Below are positions 46,483-58,611 of a DNA stretch of 64,000 nucleotides, piece after piece. The stretch's first letter is position 1, and every line of letters begins with the position of its first letter. Location of the stretch: positions 1,550,001 to 1,614,000 of the forward strand of contig LUGG01000003.1 of assembly GCA_001683735.1 (NCBI GenBank), in the 5' to 3' direction. A program made the translations under genes and the position numbers. The notes beneath the pieces were generated by a model. That model was given only the letters and a program-made list of their open reading frames with translations. It did not search any database and had not been told where the DNA came from. Source of the stretch: Grifola frondosa. Lineage: Eukaryota > Basidiomycota > Agaricomycetes > Polyporales > Grifolaceae.

Positions 46483-47801
46483 TCACACTTCAGGAGCCCC
46501 GCTGTATTCAGGAATCCTACTATGTTCAGAAGCCCCACTGTATTCAGTAGCCCCACCATACCTCACCGGCGATAGAGGATATGTACTTGGATCATCGGGA
46601 TTCTACGCGGAAGACATTATCAACATACACCAGAAGGAGAACAAAAAGCAACTTACATAGATCTTTGGCGGGAGGAAAGATTCTGTCTGCAAACTATACG
46701 CCATACTCGTGCCATCGTCGAAGTGCTTGGGGTTCGAGGCAGCAGTGACAGCGGTGCGACGTCGGCGTCTCGCGAAGTAGCATAGACCAAGACCCAAGAG
46801 AGACAGTACGACGACGCCGCCAACGACGCCCCCTGCAATAGCACCCGAACGAGCGGATTTCGAAAGGTTATGGGAGGGGGATGTTTCGAAAGCAATGCCA
46901 GTGGCTGTCTGTGTACTGTTGGAGGCTGCGGTGAGGGGAGTGTTAGTAATGGTGGCATTGCCGCTCGTGGTTGTGGTCTGCGGCGCAGATGTGGCGGTGG
47001 AATCGGGGTGATCTGGGAGGAATAGGTTAGCAACGTTGCGTTGCGACCGACGAACGACATTTACCCCGGCTTGCGAATGCCTGGGCAGCAACGACATCAA
47101 ACGTATTTTGCACCTGACAAGGAAATGAGCGAGCCAGGGCATTTTAGGTCCTCGAAGTACCTACAGTAACATTTAAGTATGCCCACGCAGGCACAGTTGT
47201 GCCGACCGGGAGGTCCTCCCAATAACTTGAAGAGCAAGTTTCAGTGCAATCGCAATGATGGCATTGTGGGCACTTACTTCCCGATTACTATACTTGAATT
47301 TGTACAATTCGACGAATAATCAGTCCACCTGCAAGTATATCTCAGCATCTCCGAATGCAGAACGCGCATTCTCTTACGATCCAACGATGGCGCCTTGGCA
47401 AAGGCTGCACGCCGACAGCATAGAGTATGCCACAGTATTACAGTCGCACTCTAAAGCGCCGCCCGTTGGTGCATAAAACGTTTTGTTGTTAGCCAAAGGG
47501 AAGATATCTACGAAGAATGAGTATCCTCGAGGTGCCTAAAGATAATCCTCAGACGCACCATTAGGATTCGTGAAGCCACAAGGTACAGACAAATACCCTG
47601 CCACCAAGCACGGACTTTGGCCCATAGAATTATACATCTTGTCCAGAATGAGCTTCTGTGTCCCAGTAGACTAATGGGAAGACTCACCCATTCGAATCCC
47701 GTCATACACGTCGCCTGAGCAGCAGTTTCATGGAAGAACAGGAGCAACAAAGCAATGACATCTAATAGCACTCGAGTGATGCTCTGTCGGTAGTGTGTCA
47801 T
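46483..47801 (-). CDS. Single-pass Cys-rich membrane protein
   Basis: The start at 47801 gives a signal peptide (MTHYRQSITRVLLDVIALLL) ending near AQATCM. The outer domain has CDCNTVAYSMLSACSLCQGA, a Cys pattern common in secreted-domain membrane proteins of mushrooms, followed by a Ser/Thr-rich stalk (STATSAPQTTTTSGNATITN). Then a membrane helix AIAGGVVGGVVVLSLLGLGL and a basic stop-transfer RRRRR. The last exon holds NPDDPSTYPLSP and four tandem hexapeptides like GASEHS or GATEYS, ending at 46483. The layout suggests a cell-surface protein with a short cytoplasmic tail. No function is recognised. Confidence 0.75.
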
Positions 47802-48696
47802 GGCGAGATCGGAAGCGATATTCCCGACGTAGGAAGCAAGATTAGTGGGAGCGAGGACTCAACATATGCCTAGAGAATTTATCCCATGGTCTAGTCAACC
47901 ATTACGTGAGTGAGGCGGCGTAGCACCGCAATCAAGCCGGAAAATATCCCAGTCATGCTCTTATTATAGATAGATGAGTCTTCAGCTGTCCAACAGTTGA
48001 TTTTGATGTATGATGACGCAGTCGGTCCGGATTGTCTTTACCATTATGAGCAATGGCCTATATATCTGAAATAGGCCAATAAGCGATGTTTCCCGAGTGA
48101 GAATCCAGAATTCAAGGTGTGGAATAGACATCGATTCGACTCACTATTGGTAAATGCAGGAATAAATTGGAAGCCTCAGCAACGCTAATTTCGGGCGCCG
48201 AGCAGGACATTAGTAGTAGATCATCGATCAATTGCGAGCACAGCACGAGCGCAAGGAACGAGAAGATTGTTTTCTGAGCACTGCGCGTTCCTCAAAATAT
48301 GCAGTTTAAACTTCTATACCAGCGCTGGCGTATGTCCCTGTGAAAGGAGCAGAGATTCGCCTGCCAGAGTCTGCTGGGTCAGAAGCCTAGATCTCGCGGC
48401 AGTGTCATAAGATTTGGAACGCCTTAGAGCACAGCTCTGTTGTGATGGCAAACGTCAAACGTGCGTACATCACGAACTTTGAGCTGTGGACCATGCGGTA
48501 CAATGACATACAGTTTCGACATATCTCTGGTTCATCATCTCGACTAGCGTAGGGTAGCGATTGCGGCTGGTGTGGCACGGTGTTGAGTTTGTACTTCATT
48601 TCGATCGCTTAAGTGTGACGCGTGACACCGAAGCCCAAGATGATAGCTCGGCGCCGAACTCATTGTCTTCCTCTTGCCTTTACCTAGCGTCCCGTG
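47802..48696. other. Intergenic, divergent promoters
   Basis: About 900 bp between two outward-facing genes. No coding frame was supported. Confidence 0.4.
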
Positions 48697-50877
48697 ATGG
48701 AACCACCTTGCCCTCACTCCCCGGCCTCTCTGAAGCCCTCGGCCGAAGACATACCACTCAATATTCGACAGTCTCCTGCGCCTAGTAATTTTTCAGAGCT
48801 CATCCCAAGTGTACTAGCCCCAAATCCTACCATTCTCTATCCTTCATCCACATCTCTTGACGCCATGTCCTCAAGTGCAATCACGGAGCTCTCCGAAACA
48901 GCTCCTCTGGATGACGAACGCTCGTCACTAGAGAGTAGTCTCCCTGTTGATTTAGAACCCACGCGCGATGGCGAATTTCTCGAAACTAATCTTGCAGCTT
49001 ATACTAAACATGCCTCAACGGAAGTAGTGGAAACAGCTCATGCCCTGTCTGCTGATGTGCAAGGAACATCTGAGGTCGTCCTGGTGTCCTCGATTCAAGA
49101 AATCAATCCTGTGAATCTCGCCGACCCGCACAAGAGCGAAACTACTCTCGGGGACTCCGTAACCTCTTTGATGGATGTTCAATCTCGGCTGCCTGTCCAA
49201 CAACTTGTCCTCAGTCTCTCTGAACGACAACCTAGCGTGGATATGTATCTTGAACCGACTTCTGGACTGACATGTGCTACTATCTTGGGTGACACAATAA
49301 CTGACGACTTGCTTTCCGAAATTCCTGACTGCAATGCTAATCAATTCATGCTTCCTGCCAACCAAGAGGACTTGCGCAATTCGGATTTTACCTCTCAATG
49401 CGATATGACTCCGGTGCATGCTTCCTCCGCTGCAATGGAGCGACAGCATGATGACGACTGGCATGACTTGCTACCATCTAGCCTGCCTGTTTCTCAAGAC
49501 CCTACCTTTGATGTCTTTGCTACGAAAACGTTATGTCTTTTGGATCCTGATATAGGACCAGGACCGACTGATCAATTGCCCGGTGACCCCCTCTCTTGCC
49601 AGGACGTAGTGGATGCAATCGAAGTGGACTTTGTATCATCTTCCCCGTTGCCGTCGTCGAGTCCACCCCAGATATTTTCTTCTTCGTCTCCTAGAGATGA
49701 CACTCCGCCCTCGTCTCCTCCCCCAGATGCAAACTCTATAAGGAACAAGGAAGTGTCTGACTTCCAATTGGACAGTGACTGTGATATTACGGGTCCCATC
49801 GTTCCTCTGTCAAGCGAGAAATCCACGCAGCGTTCGCATGACGTGCAAGAAATCGAAGTGCACTTCGATGCGGACGCATATATCGAGTATACAAGAGAAA
49901 GCCCGGGTAAAAACATGGTACGGTTCCCGTTGACAATGAGAATTATGCGCTAACGACGCACACAGAAACTCGAGGATAGCCACCAGCCTCCCAATCCCAA
50001 GCGCGCCACATTCGCCTCGCAGGAAAAGCAGCGTAAGAAGCTCGCCGCGCCCTTCCGGTCGCCATTGGTCAGTGATGCGCTCATTGACGGCGGGGTGCAC
50101 GCTGTGTATGCGAGCGGAAGACCCTTGAAATCGAAGTTAGTCGGCCCTCGTGATGCACGCTCCTCCGCTGAGCCTACGCTACTCGTCGCCGACCAGAAAG
50201 AGGCAACGTCATCGGTGCTGCTCTCGGACAACTTGTCTACCAAGGACTACACGATGAATGCGGCAAAGCAATTCAAGTCCCCTCTCGCTGCGGCTCCTTC
50301 GTCATCTCATAACAGCCTCGGTCTCTTCTCTAGCGTGAAAGCGACGCCTACTATCCAAGCTTTGCAAGGGCGACTGCAGACGCTGAAGCAGGCTATCAAG
50401 ATAAAGAAAGCTGGAGGCGGCGGGGAGGAAGAACAATTGGAGGAACTCGTAAAGAAGTGGACCGACGCTGGGAGGGAAGTGGCTTGGGCTGTCTGGGACA
50501 CCGTAAAAGATCTGGATCCTGGAGAAAGCGCGAATATCTCCGGGAAGAGCGGGTGGTTCGAGGACCGGGACAACTTTGGCGACGGTAAGAAAACGACCAA
50601 GAAAAGGGGATTCGACGAAGGGTGGGGATATGATGAAGATCGCAGTGCGAAGAAGGCGCGATTCGACGGCTTCGAAAGTGGCTGGGGATACAACGAAGGA
50701 GGGAAAACGAGCGAAGAGGATAATCGCACGAATGGCGAGAACGTGCACGATGGCGATGATCAGGAGGAAGAAGTAGCACATGCGGGACATACGTTGGGTA
50801 CTATGCTGCGACACTTGGGGATCGCGCCGGAGACCCTAGGTTGGGATGAAGATGAGGGAGACTTCGTAGATGTGTGA
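48697..50877 (+). CDS. Sfr1/Mei5-like recombination accessory protein
   Basis: The start at 48697 (MEPPCPHSPASLKPSAEDIP) opens a long acidic, Ser-rich, probably disordered region of about 400 residues. After one intron comes KLEDSHQPPNPKRATFASQE, then KLAAPFRSPLVSDALIDGG and the conserved C-terminal part: TIQALQGRLQTLKQAIKIKK, LEELVKKWTDAGREVAWAVW, DTVKDLDPGESANISG. This matches Sfr1 (Mei5), the Swi5 partner that stabilises Rad51 filaments. The tail has two copies of a FDEGWGYDE/FESGWGYNE motif and ends DEDEGDFVDV at 50877. The N-terminal length is longer than in yeasts. The assignment relies on the C-terminal helices only. Confidence 0.65.
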
Positions 50878-51011
50878 TTCTCGACGCTTGAACGAAACTT
50901 TACATTGTACTGAAACATCGATACAAAGGATACTGATCATACACTATAGCGTACACTGTACAACTTCTTGCTCACATCTCAATTCACGTTGTTCATCATA
51001 ACCTCACCATA

Positions 51012-52067
51012 TTAATCCTTCTTAATTTCGCGACGAAGTAGAGTGGCCCAAGTGGTCGGCTCCCGCCCTAGCAGCCACCGCAACGTATTGCTGTTACCAG
51101 GAATGCCCCTGCAGTACAACATGTTAACTTGAAATACCAAAATGAACTGTTCCATTTAATACTCGCCTATGGTCGTAGTAGTAGAACATCCTATCAAGTC
51201 CCTCCACGGCGTAATCCGAACGGAGTTTGACAGGGGCAATTCCCATAGAGACAGCTTGTTCTCTGGAGATCTGCTCGCATTTGATTTCCTTGCCGACATA
51301 GGAGGATATCTCCCTCGCAATGTCCTCGAATGTGGCATTTTGTCCTACCAGCTCGTACCTAGCACGGTTGTGGGAAGCGGGATCCAAGATCACCAGTCGG
51401 GCGACTGCGGCGAGGTCCTGCAGGTCGAGATAGCCTTGGAGGACTTTAGGAGAGTAGGCAGCGGGAAGGATGGAATTGGCAATAACATATTTGAGATTGA
51501 CATTCTGCATGAAGGAGGTTGGCTGAACGTATAAACTGTTAGTCAATCCATTCCCATGCAACATCTTATGGTACGAACGTACCTGAAGGATGGTGTAGTT
51601 GAGACCGGATTCGATCAGGTACTCTTCGACGCTAAACAGTAGCACGGTCAATACCGCGACAATAATACCATCTCGGAATTCAATACTTACAAGCATTTCA
51701 CCTTGTGGTTCAGCAGCTTCGTCAGGACCGGGAAGAGAACGCTGCAATACACGAAATGCTTCACGCCCGCCTGCTTGGCCGCATCGATCAATGCGATGCC
51801 CATGGCAGTCTCCTGCGAATGGAAGGCAGGGCCATTGTGGAAGACGATGTCAACACCTTTGAATGCCGGAGGAAGGGTGCTGGCTTCGAGATAGTCGCCA
51901 ATGACGAAGGATGCGGGCGGGAGCTTGGGGAACTCGGTCTTGAGCTTGTCTACTGCCGCTTGAGAACGAACGAGTAGGCGAAGCTCGGGTGGATTGGGTG
52001 AATCCAGGAGAGCTTTGATTACATGCCCGGAAGTCCTGCCAGCTGCACCGGTGATGAGGATAGTCAT
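51012..52067 (-). CDS. NmrA-like NAD(P)-binding protein (atypical SDR)
   Basis: The start at 52067 gives MTILITGAAGRTSGHVIKAL, the GxxGxxG Rossmann motif. It continues ELRLLVRSQAAVDKLKTEFP, GVDIVFHNGPAFHSQE, LIDAAKQAGVKHFVYCSVL, VEEYLIESGLNYTILQPTSF, VLQGYLDLQDLAAVARLVIL, FEDIAREISSYVGKEIKCEQ and a last exon with TLRWLLGREPTTWATLL, ending at 51012. NmrA-like proteins usually lack the SDR catalytic Tyr and act as redox sensors or reductases. No target or pathway can be inferred from the neighbours. Confidence 0.85.
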
Positions 52068-52795
52068 GTTGCTGGTATGATTGTAAGTATTGGATGTGGG
52101 CGGCAGTTTAAGGGGCCAAAACACTTACCAAGATTGACTATCTAGGGGTGAAGCTTGAACTTAGGAGTTATTACGGATTGCGATGAAAGATGAGTGATGA
52201 AAGACAACCCACGAAGTTACTATTGTTTCTCAGCTCTGAATATTGAACGCCGAACGTGTGGTGAACATATGATAGCTTACTTATATGACGTATTAGTCCA
52301 GGCTCAAGAAAAACAGAGGTTGTGCCTTATAAAAAGGTAGTAAAGCCTGGGCGAGGAAGGTTGGGCCAACACGAATCAATCTTAAAATACCTGTCGCCCA
52401 ATCGAAGTCGAGATTCACGGCAAGCAGTTAGTCGCAGCACCGGACAGCAGTACTCAGCTCGACCACGAGATACCCCATGATAGATACTGTAGAAGCGCCG
52501 TCCAGTTGCCGATATGCAAATGTAGATTCGGAGAGCTCCGCTGCCGTTACCCGGAAACGTTACCAGTCTTCATGGGCAGAAGGCAATCGTTCCTCTCCAC
52601 CTTTGCGAGATGTTGGTCTCTGGATATAAACACCGGAAAGAATGCTGTGCCCACGAAGCAACATTCCAATCTGTCCCAATGCGTATCCGCCTTGTGATGG
52701 CAAGAACTCACCGTAGCTCCTTCATGTGATTCCTTGGGAAGTTGTGATCTGCTTTGCAACCACCATTGTATTGATACACTGGGTTATATACGCAA
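52068..52795. other. Intergenic, upstream of the NmrA-like gene
   Basis: About 730 bp between two minus-strand genes. No coding frame is supported; a TATAAAA-like element occurs near 52328-52334 on the plus strand but lacks a matching gene. Confidence 0.35.
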
Positions 52796-53525
52796 TTATC
52801 TCGTAGACTGTGCGCGAACTCGGGGATCCCCACGTTCTACCCTTTTCCGGAGCTTTTCTTGTCTTTTGCTCAACGGTTCTTTTGTGCCTGTCTCGTCCTG
52901 TGGTGTAGAGGGTGCGGGAGAACGGCCAAGCACGAGGGGAGAAATCACAGAATTCCACAACCTGAATATGGCGTAGATGGGAATCTGATGGAGATAAAAG
53001 TTTCCAGATGTCGGAAGCAAAGAGAAAATATATGAACACTCACGACCAAGTATAGCCACCACACCCCACTCACCAAATGCGCCACTGCCGACCTGGCATG
53101 CCCCTACAGCTCATCAAGCATGAGCGCGATGCTAAATTTAAGATAAATCACTCTTACACGTAATATATATCACATCGAAGCACCATTCAAGGATCCCTGG
53201 TCGACCAAGGTCTTCGCCAGCAGAAATCAGTGTGCCAGTAGTAGGGTCACGCCTCGGTGAGCCGATCTTGTCGAGGTACCATGAAAGAAAGACCGAAGGG
53301 ATAACGGACAGGAAGTATATCCAAAATGAGAATCTCCATGGCAGTAGAGAATCTCTTCGGAACAGGACGCGTAGCAAAAATGAGAGCGCAAGAGACACCA
53401 GCAGACCAAGCCTCAAGTTCTTTATAGCTTCCGCATTCTGTTGCGCTGAAAACACGTCAGTACATGCAATGATTATCTCAGGCAGCCAAGAAGATACCTA
53501 TGCGCTTTGCTGAAGCATTCGCCAT
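52796..53525 (-). CDS. SND2: SND2/TMEM208, SRP-independent ER targeting protein
   Basis: The start at 53525 gives MANASAKRI, and after one intron AQQNAEAIKNLRLGLLVSLA. A hydrophobic hairpin follows (LSFLLRVLFRRDSL, FWIYFLSVIPSVFLSWYLD), then the conserved RRDPTTGTLISAGEDL and ILEWCFDVIYIT, and after further introns WACQVGSGAFGEWG and IYAIFRLWNSVISPLVLG. The tail has the conserved SKRQEKLRKRVERGDPRVR, with the stop at 52796. This is the TMEM208/SND2 family, which helps insert tail-anchored and multipass proteins into the ER outside the SRP pathway. Confidence 0.9.
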
Positions 53526-53728
53526 GGAGAGCGAATGTAGAGGTTTGTGACAGAGGAGCACGCGACAGTACCACGATGCTCGACGCGTGCATGGGAAATT
53601 TGACGCGCGTCCATTTATCGCCGACGCGTTGCGTGACGCGTTTCATGTATCCTGGCGCCAGCCACACCATTTTTCTGCTTTATTATATCGTCTACTACGT
53701 ACTATAGAATGGTGCACGGAGCTCGGCA
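53526..53728. promoter_or_regulatory. Divergent promoter of SND2 and the Myb gene
   Basis: 203 bp between outward-facing start codons at 53525 and 53729. No clear consensus site was picked out. Confidence 0.4.
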
Positions 53729-56387
53729 ATGAGTCTCAAGGAAATCGCGCACAAGGCGGTGCAAGCCAACAAAGACCACCAATATGCTCTGAAGGTCTAC
53801 ACAGAGCGCCTTGAAGCAGAACTCGAAGTGGTGGACAAACTGCTGGTCAGTTTCATGTCAGGTTTCGTAGCGCGCACCTCAACTTGATTTCCAGACAGCT
53901 GCAGATGTCTGTCATGAAGACGAACTCGATCTGAACGTTGGCGGCTCTGTCCTAATTCCCGGTTCGGTCAGAGCCGTAGGGCCAGTCTCCTCAAGTGAGC
54001 TACTAGCTGGGGTATGTGTCACATTCATACGTATAGCGCAGGGACCCACATAATATGTTTGTAGAACTCTCCTTTTCGTCGAGATGCTTTGAAGCGCCAA
54101 CGCTATGTAGAATCGACCCTCTATCATCCCAGTACGTATACGCCTCGACCACTGACAATTGTCATAATGATGTATCGCCAGTGAAGGGCCCTGAGCTAGA
54201 AGCATTAGCAGATGCTGTGCGCTCAGAAAACTACCGTATCTATGCACTCGAGGCCCAGATGCGGTTCGTTGAACAACGTCTCTATTGCGAACGAACCTCA
54301 TTACAGATTTGGCAGGGGCAACAGCCGTTCGTGGGGTTGGATGATCACCTCAAGGTCATTTCGAGCTCAATAAAGTCGGTATCGACTGGGAGCGCGTTGC
54401 TATGAAAGTGCGCTATAGCGAGTAATTTCTGGAAGTGGCTGCGAGAATTAATCCACTCATCCTTTAGGTTTCCTCCTCTTCCACAGTACAACGCTCCGCG
54501 AAGGAATGTGAGATACGCTGGTTAGGCGAACGACATCCACAATTCAGTAATACGCCATGGACGCAAGCGGAGATTGCCAAAGTCAAAGAGCTCGTTCATG
54601 GACTTGCCGCCGGGCAGATCGATTGGGTTGAAATTGCTGAGAAATTAGGAGTGAGATTTGCGCGTCTTGATATTCTTGTCCCCGCTTACTGACCCTCCAG
54701 ACTCAACGTACTCCGGTGGATTGCATGCGGCATGCCATCACCAGGAAAGCACATGTATGGAACTCTGACTCGGACAATCGTCTGATAGAAGCCGTGAAAA
54801 TCTACGGCGCCGACAATTGGATGTTAGGTGAGTGGCGGCAGCCTTGATTTTACTTTTTTCGACCGTTGATGGGTGTCTTTCCATGTCAGTTGCACGCTTC
54901 GTTTCTGAGGATGCCACGGCGTCCCAGTGTCAAAACCGCTATATGCGTACTCTGGATCCGAGCATCAAGCGGGGCGCTTGGACCGAGGACGAGGATGCGC
55001 GACTGCGGCAAGCCGTTGCAGTCTTCGGTAATTCCTGGGTCGACATTGCGACATTCGTCCCTGGACGCAACAATGAACAGTGCCGCGATCGATACCAAGA
55101 ATACCTCAACCCGACTGTGACGAAGGGTAAGTGGACTCCTGATCAAGATCAAGCCCTCCTCCACGCCGTTGAACAGGTCGGCGAGTCGAAGTGGAAAGAA
55201 GTCAGCCAGCTCCTCAATATCGGACGAACAGACAATATGGTATGTCTGCTCTTGGTATTCGAGGCATTTGCGGCCTGACGTTATGAACGCAGTGCCGGGT
55301 ACGATATGTTCTGCTGATGAAGCGCAAGCAGAAAAGCACCACTGCCTCTCCTTCACCAGCAGAGCCATCTGGCTCTGGCTCGCCTTTCGTATTGGAGCCG
55401 CCTACCCCAGGAGCCCGCGAGCAGTCGGCGCCTTCGCAACCCACTCATTCTCGGGCACGTTCCTTCCGTCCTGAGACACCTTCCACTGAAGCGGCTGCTG
55501 GCCCCTCTGTCGAACCTGTTGTCCAAAAACCGAGACCCAGACCACGTAAGAGGAAGCGGGATGCCATCTTGGAGGATAATAGCGGACCTCATGCCACCGG
55601 AGCTACGCCGCCTGAACCAACTCCCGATGTACAAGGCGACAATACGGTTGTCTCACAAGGGTCAGATATAGGGAGGACGGCCGAAGCGTCTGCAACGCGG
55701 AAATCGTCTCGAGCACCGGCAAAGCGACCGCTGTCCGCATCAGCTAATGTACAGTCTCAACCGAACAAACGTAGGCGGACGGCGCGAGAGCTAACACAAG
55801 CGGCAGACGAACCTGTGTCTGTGGATGCTACCGATGCTGACAGTGCTTCACCACAACTAGAAGTTGCACCGTCGGAGAGTGCTGCCATTAGCACTAACGT
55901 GCCATGTTCCACGGGACGGGACCCTTCATTGCAGCAGCCAACTCATGAGGTGGCTCCAGCACGGATTCCGCCTACGCCGAGCACCGTGCCGAGCAAGAGT
56001 CCCAAGAAGTCTCCCCACAAGCCTACATCTCGCCCACGCGGTAGGCATGTGGCGCAGGTTACTGTCCCTGAGACTGCACCATCCGCGGAGCCCACCGCCT
56101 CGAACGTTGTTCCCAGCGCAGAAACGCAAAGGGGATCTCGAGGTGGAAAGAAAGTGACTTCGATAGCTCCGGAACCGACGCGGAGGCAGCCTCGTCGGGC
56201 AGCAAACAAAGCTTCCAGGCCGCTTCCCCAGGAAGGACGGACTGTATCCGGTGGCGAATCCTCACATCCCATACCCTCTCAGCTTTCAGAACCACGTACA
56301 ATCAAAACCACATCACAGATACAACCAACAGAAATAGTTGATTCCGATCTATCTTCCGTTCCCACTACTCCCGAAGAGCGACGATAG
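53729..56387 (+). CDS. SNAPC4-like Myb-repeat protein
   Basis: The start at 53729 gives MSLKEIAHKAVQANKDHQYA, an N-terminal helix, then LELEALADAVRSENY-like coiled-coil material. Four Myb/SANT repeats follow: TPWTQAEIAKVKELVHGL, VWNSDSDNRLIEAVKIYGAD, RGAWTEDEDARLRQAVAVFG, and KGKWTPDQDQALLHAVEQVG, each followed by a conserved Q-C-R or similar recognition helix (QCRDRYQEYLNP). About 360 residues of low-complexity Pro/Ser/Arg-rich sequence complete the protein, ending at 56387. Multiple R repeats after a coiled coil are the layout of SNAPC4 (SNAP190), which binds the snRNA proximal element. A fungal REB1/CDC5-like Myb is an alternative. It converges on TAF8 with 76 bp between stops. Confidence 0.7.
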
Positions 56388-56463
56388 AAAAATCCACAGC
56401 GTTTGCAATACTCATCATGTTGTTGTGACGAATTATAAGATACATTGTTATACGACTTCGAGC

Positions 56464-57538
56464 CTAGTAGCCTAACCTCCATCGTTTGCGAGGATGAGTG
56501 GTCGCTTCCCAATTTACTGTTGCCCCAAGCAGCTCTGCATCTTCTTGACCGGTATTGTCTTCTGTCGCCAGCAAAAGGTTTTTCAAGGAATCTTGGACCA
56601 GAGCAGCATTCTTAAGCTTCTTCTCCAGAGAAGGCAATGCAGCCTTCTTTGGGGGAGACAACTACGAACGCGAAAGTTGCTAAGCTCACCCATCCGGAAA
56701 ATTAATGAAAAACTTACTGGAGTCCTAAGATATGTATGTTTCGGCGGTAAAGGCGGTACATAATGTGGCAACGTGCGAAGGGTGGCTGGCACGGTTACTG
56801 GTGCGCCTTCATCATCAGACGACAATAGTTCAGGTGAGGGTGAGCGAGACGGAGGAGCCAACAAGACAATCTCCGCCTCTGACGGATCTGTCAACCATGG
56901 TGAACGCTGAAAATATGACCAATCACGACATGAAGTGGGCGTACCTCGCATTCTCTTCTTGGAGCGGACTTTTATGCGACTCAACTCCTTTGACTCGAGA
57001 CCATATTCCGTACATGCTAGGAGCAGATCCTTAGCAATAGCGTCGGGCCTGTTCGCGAGGTTTGCATATTCTTGAGCGCGCTGATAAAGCTGCTCTACGA
57101 CTGCAAACACGCATTAGACAGAACATAGTAATAAATCATACATCGCTACATACGAGCTACCACCTCCGATTCCAGTCTTTGCAATGCTGAGGGCTGTGCC
57201 GAGTCGAAACCTGCATGGCGTAGCTCGATTGAGAGTAGTCTCTGGAGGGCGTGCGAGGCTAGCGCAGGAGTTACAGCTGGTAGTTCGGGTGCGGTATGTG
57301 ATTCTGGCGGTGGCGTGGACGGCTTGGCCTGCGACTGCTGATAGAGAGAGTAACCAGGTGCAGACTGAGCGGGGTACTGAGATGGGTAATAGTTCTGGTT
57401 GGGATATGAGGAGTAAGGTGCTTGGTATGAACCATAAGCCTGGGATGGATAGTAAGACATGAGCGTATGGTCGGAGTCATAGACGCTCGGTGAATGTCGC
57501 TCCGGTGAGAATGCTTCACAACCACTGTCAACTGCCAT
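56464..57538 (-). CDS. TAF8: TAF8, TFIID subunit
   Basis: The start at 57538 gives MAVDSGCEAFSPERHSPSVY and a Tyr/Pro/Gln-rich leader (NQNYYPSQYPAQSAPGYSLY). The histone fold (Bromo_TP) spans ASHALQRLLSIELRHAGFDS, LQRLESEVVA, VEQLYQRAQEYANLANRPDA and KDLLLACTEYGLESKEL. Downstream is the TAF8 C-terminal signature TLPHYVPPLPPKHTYLRTP, then SPPKKAALPSLEKKLKNAAL and the stop at 56464. TAF8 pairs with TAF10 and links TAF2 to the TFIID core. The leader is longer than usual; a second Met (MSYYPSQAYG) could be the true start. Confidence 0.87.
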
Positions 57539-57626
57539 ATCTCCTGCTCTCCCTTATTTATAATACCCTGATACCCAATCCCCGCAGCCCGCCCTGTTTG
57601 TTCCCCCATATCCCTCCTTTTAACTC
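57539..57626. promoter_or_regulatory. 88-bp divergent promoter of TAF8 and FMN1
   Basis: The start codons of the two outward-facing genes are only 88 bp apart, so transcription of both must begin here or inside the leaders. No TATA consensus. Confidence 0.45.
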
Positions 57627-58386
57627 ATGACTGTCGCTGAGGCTACGGTAGCGGAGGAGAGGCACATTGCGCCTATGCGAACAGAGTCTTTCCGGCGAGG
57701 ACGACCTGATCTTGTGGGGCCAGAGCACCCCGAGCCTCCATTCCCCATTCTGCTCTCAGGCGAAGTACAACGAGGGTTTGGGCGAGGCGGAAAGGATCTC
57801 GGTTGTCCGACTGGTAAGTCATAGGTTTCACGATACAATCAGAGCTGATCACACCGCGTCCTTATAGCTAATCTCCCTCATGAATCTATCCTTCCCATGA
57901 GCACTGTAACAGAGACCGGAGTGTATTATGGATATGCTCAAGTATCAAGAGAGAAGGATGGTGAGATCGTACTGCCCGAAGGCGACGCTAGAGTACTGCC
58001 GATGGTCATGAGCTTAGGCTGGAATCCGTTCTACAAGAACAAAATTTTGACGGCTGTACGTCCCATTTCATCTCTTGCTATTTCTTATCCAGACTAAGAG
58101 CCGTGTTCAGGAAATACATATCATGCATGATTTCCCAACCGATTTTTATGGGCATGAAGTGAAAGCCATCGTACTCGGTTACATCCGTCCAGAACTAGAT
58201 TATACTTCCAGAGGTAGGGAATAACCTCTAAATCTCCGTGCCACGACTTATGGGTGTATTCCAGAGGGACTTATAGAAGATATTGAGACGGACAAGCGTG
58301 TCGCTCTCAAATCGTTAGCGCGGCCTGCATACGAGAAATTTAAAACGGACTCTTTCTTCGATATTTCCAACCATCCTAGACTATAA
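57627..58386 (+). CDS. FMN1: Riboflavin kinase
   Basis: The start at 57627 gives [20 protein letters not shown]. The flavokinase core is [32 protein letters not shown] (the PTAN motif that binds Mg-ATP), [58 protein letters not shown] and [18 protein letters not shown], ending at 58386. Four introns of about 50 nt. It phosphorylates riboflavin to FMN, the first step of flavin cofactor synthesis; yeast FMN1 works at mitochondrial and microsomal membranes. No targeting sequence is evident here. Confidence 0.92.
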
Positions 58387-58611
58387 TATTTGGGGAACAA
58401 GCAGCATATATTATTCTACAGTTTATGTGAATCTTGATAGAGGTACTATGCGTGAGGGATATTGCGTCGAGCTGAGAAACATCATCCCAGAGGTTTGCGT
58501 GACATGCTGTGACAACCACTACTTGAGACTCCGTGGCGCGTTATTTGTCATCGCTGGACGACTTGCTCTGAGCAATCACCCACCAAACACTTCATCTGTT
58601 GAACCAACGAC

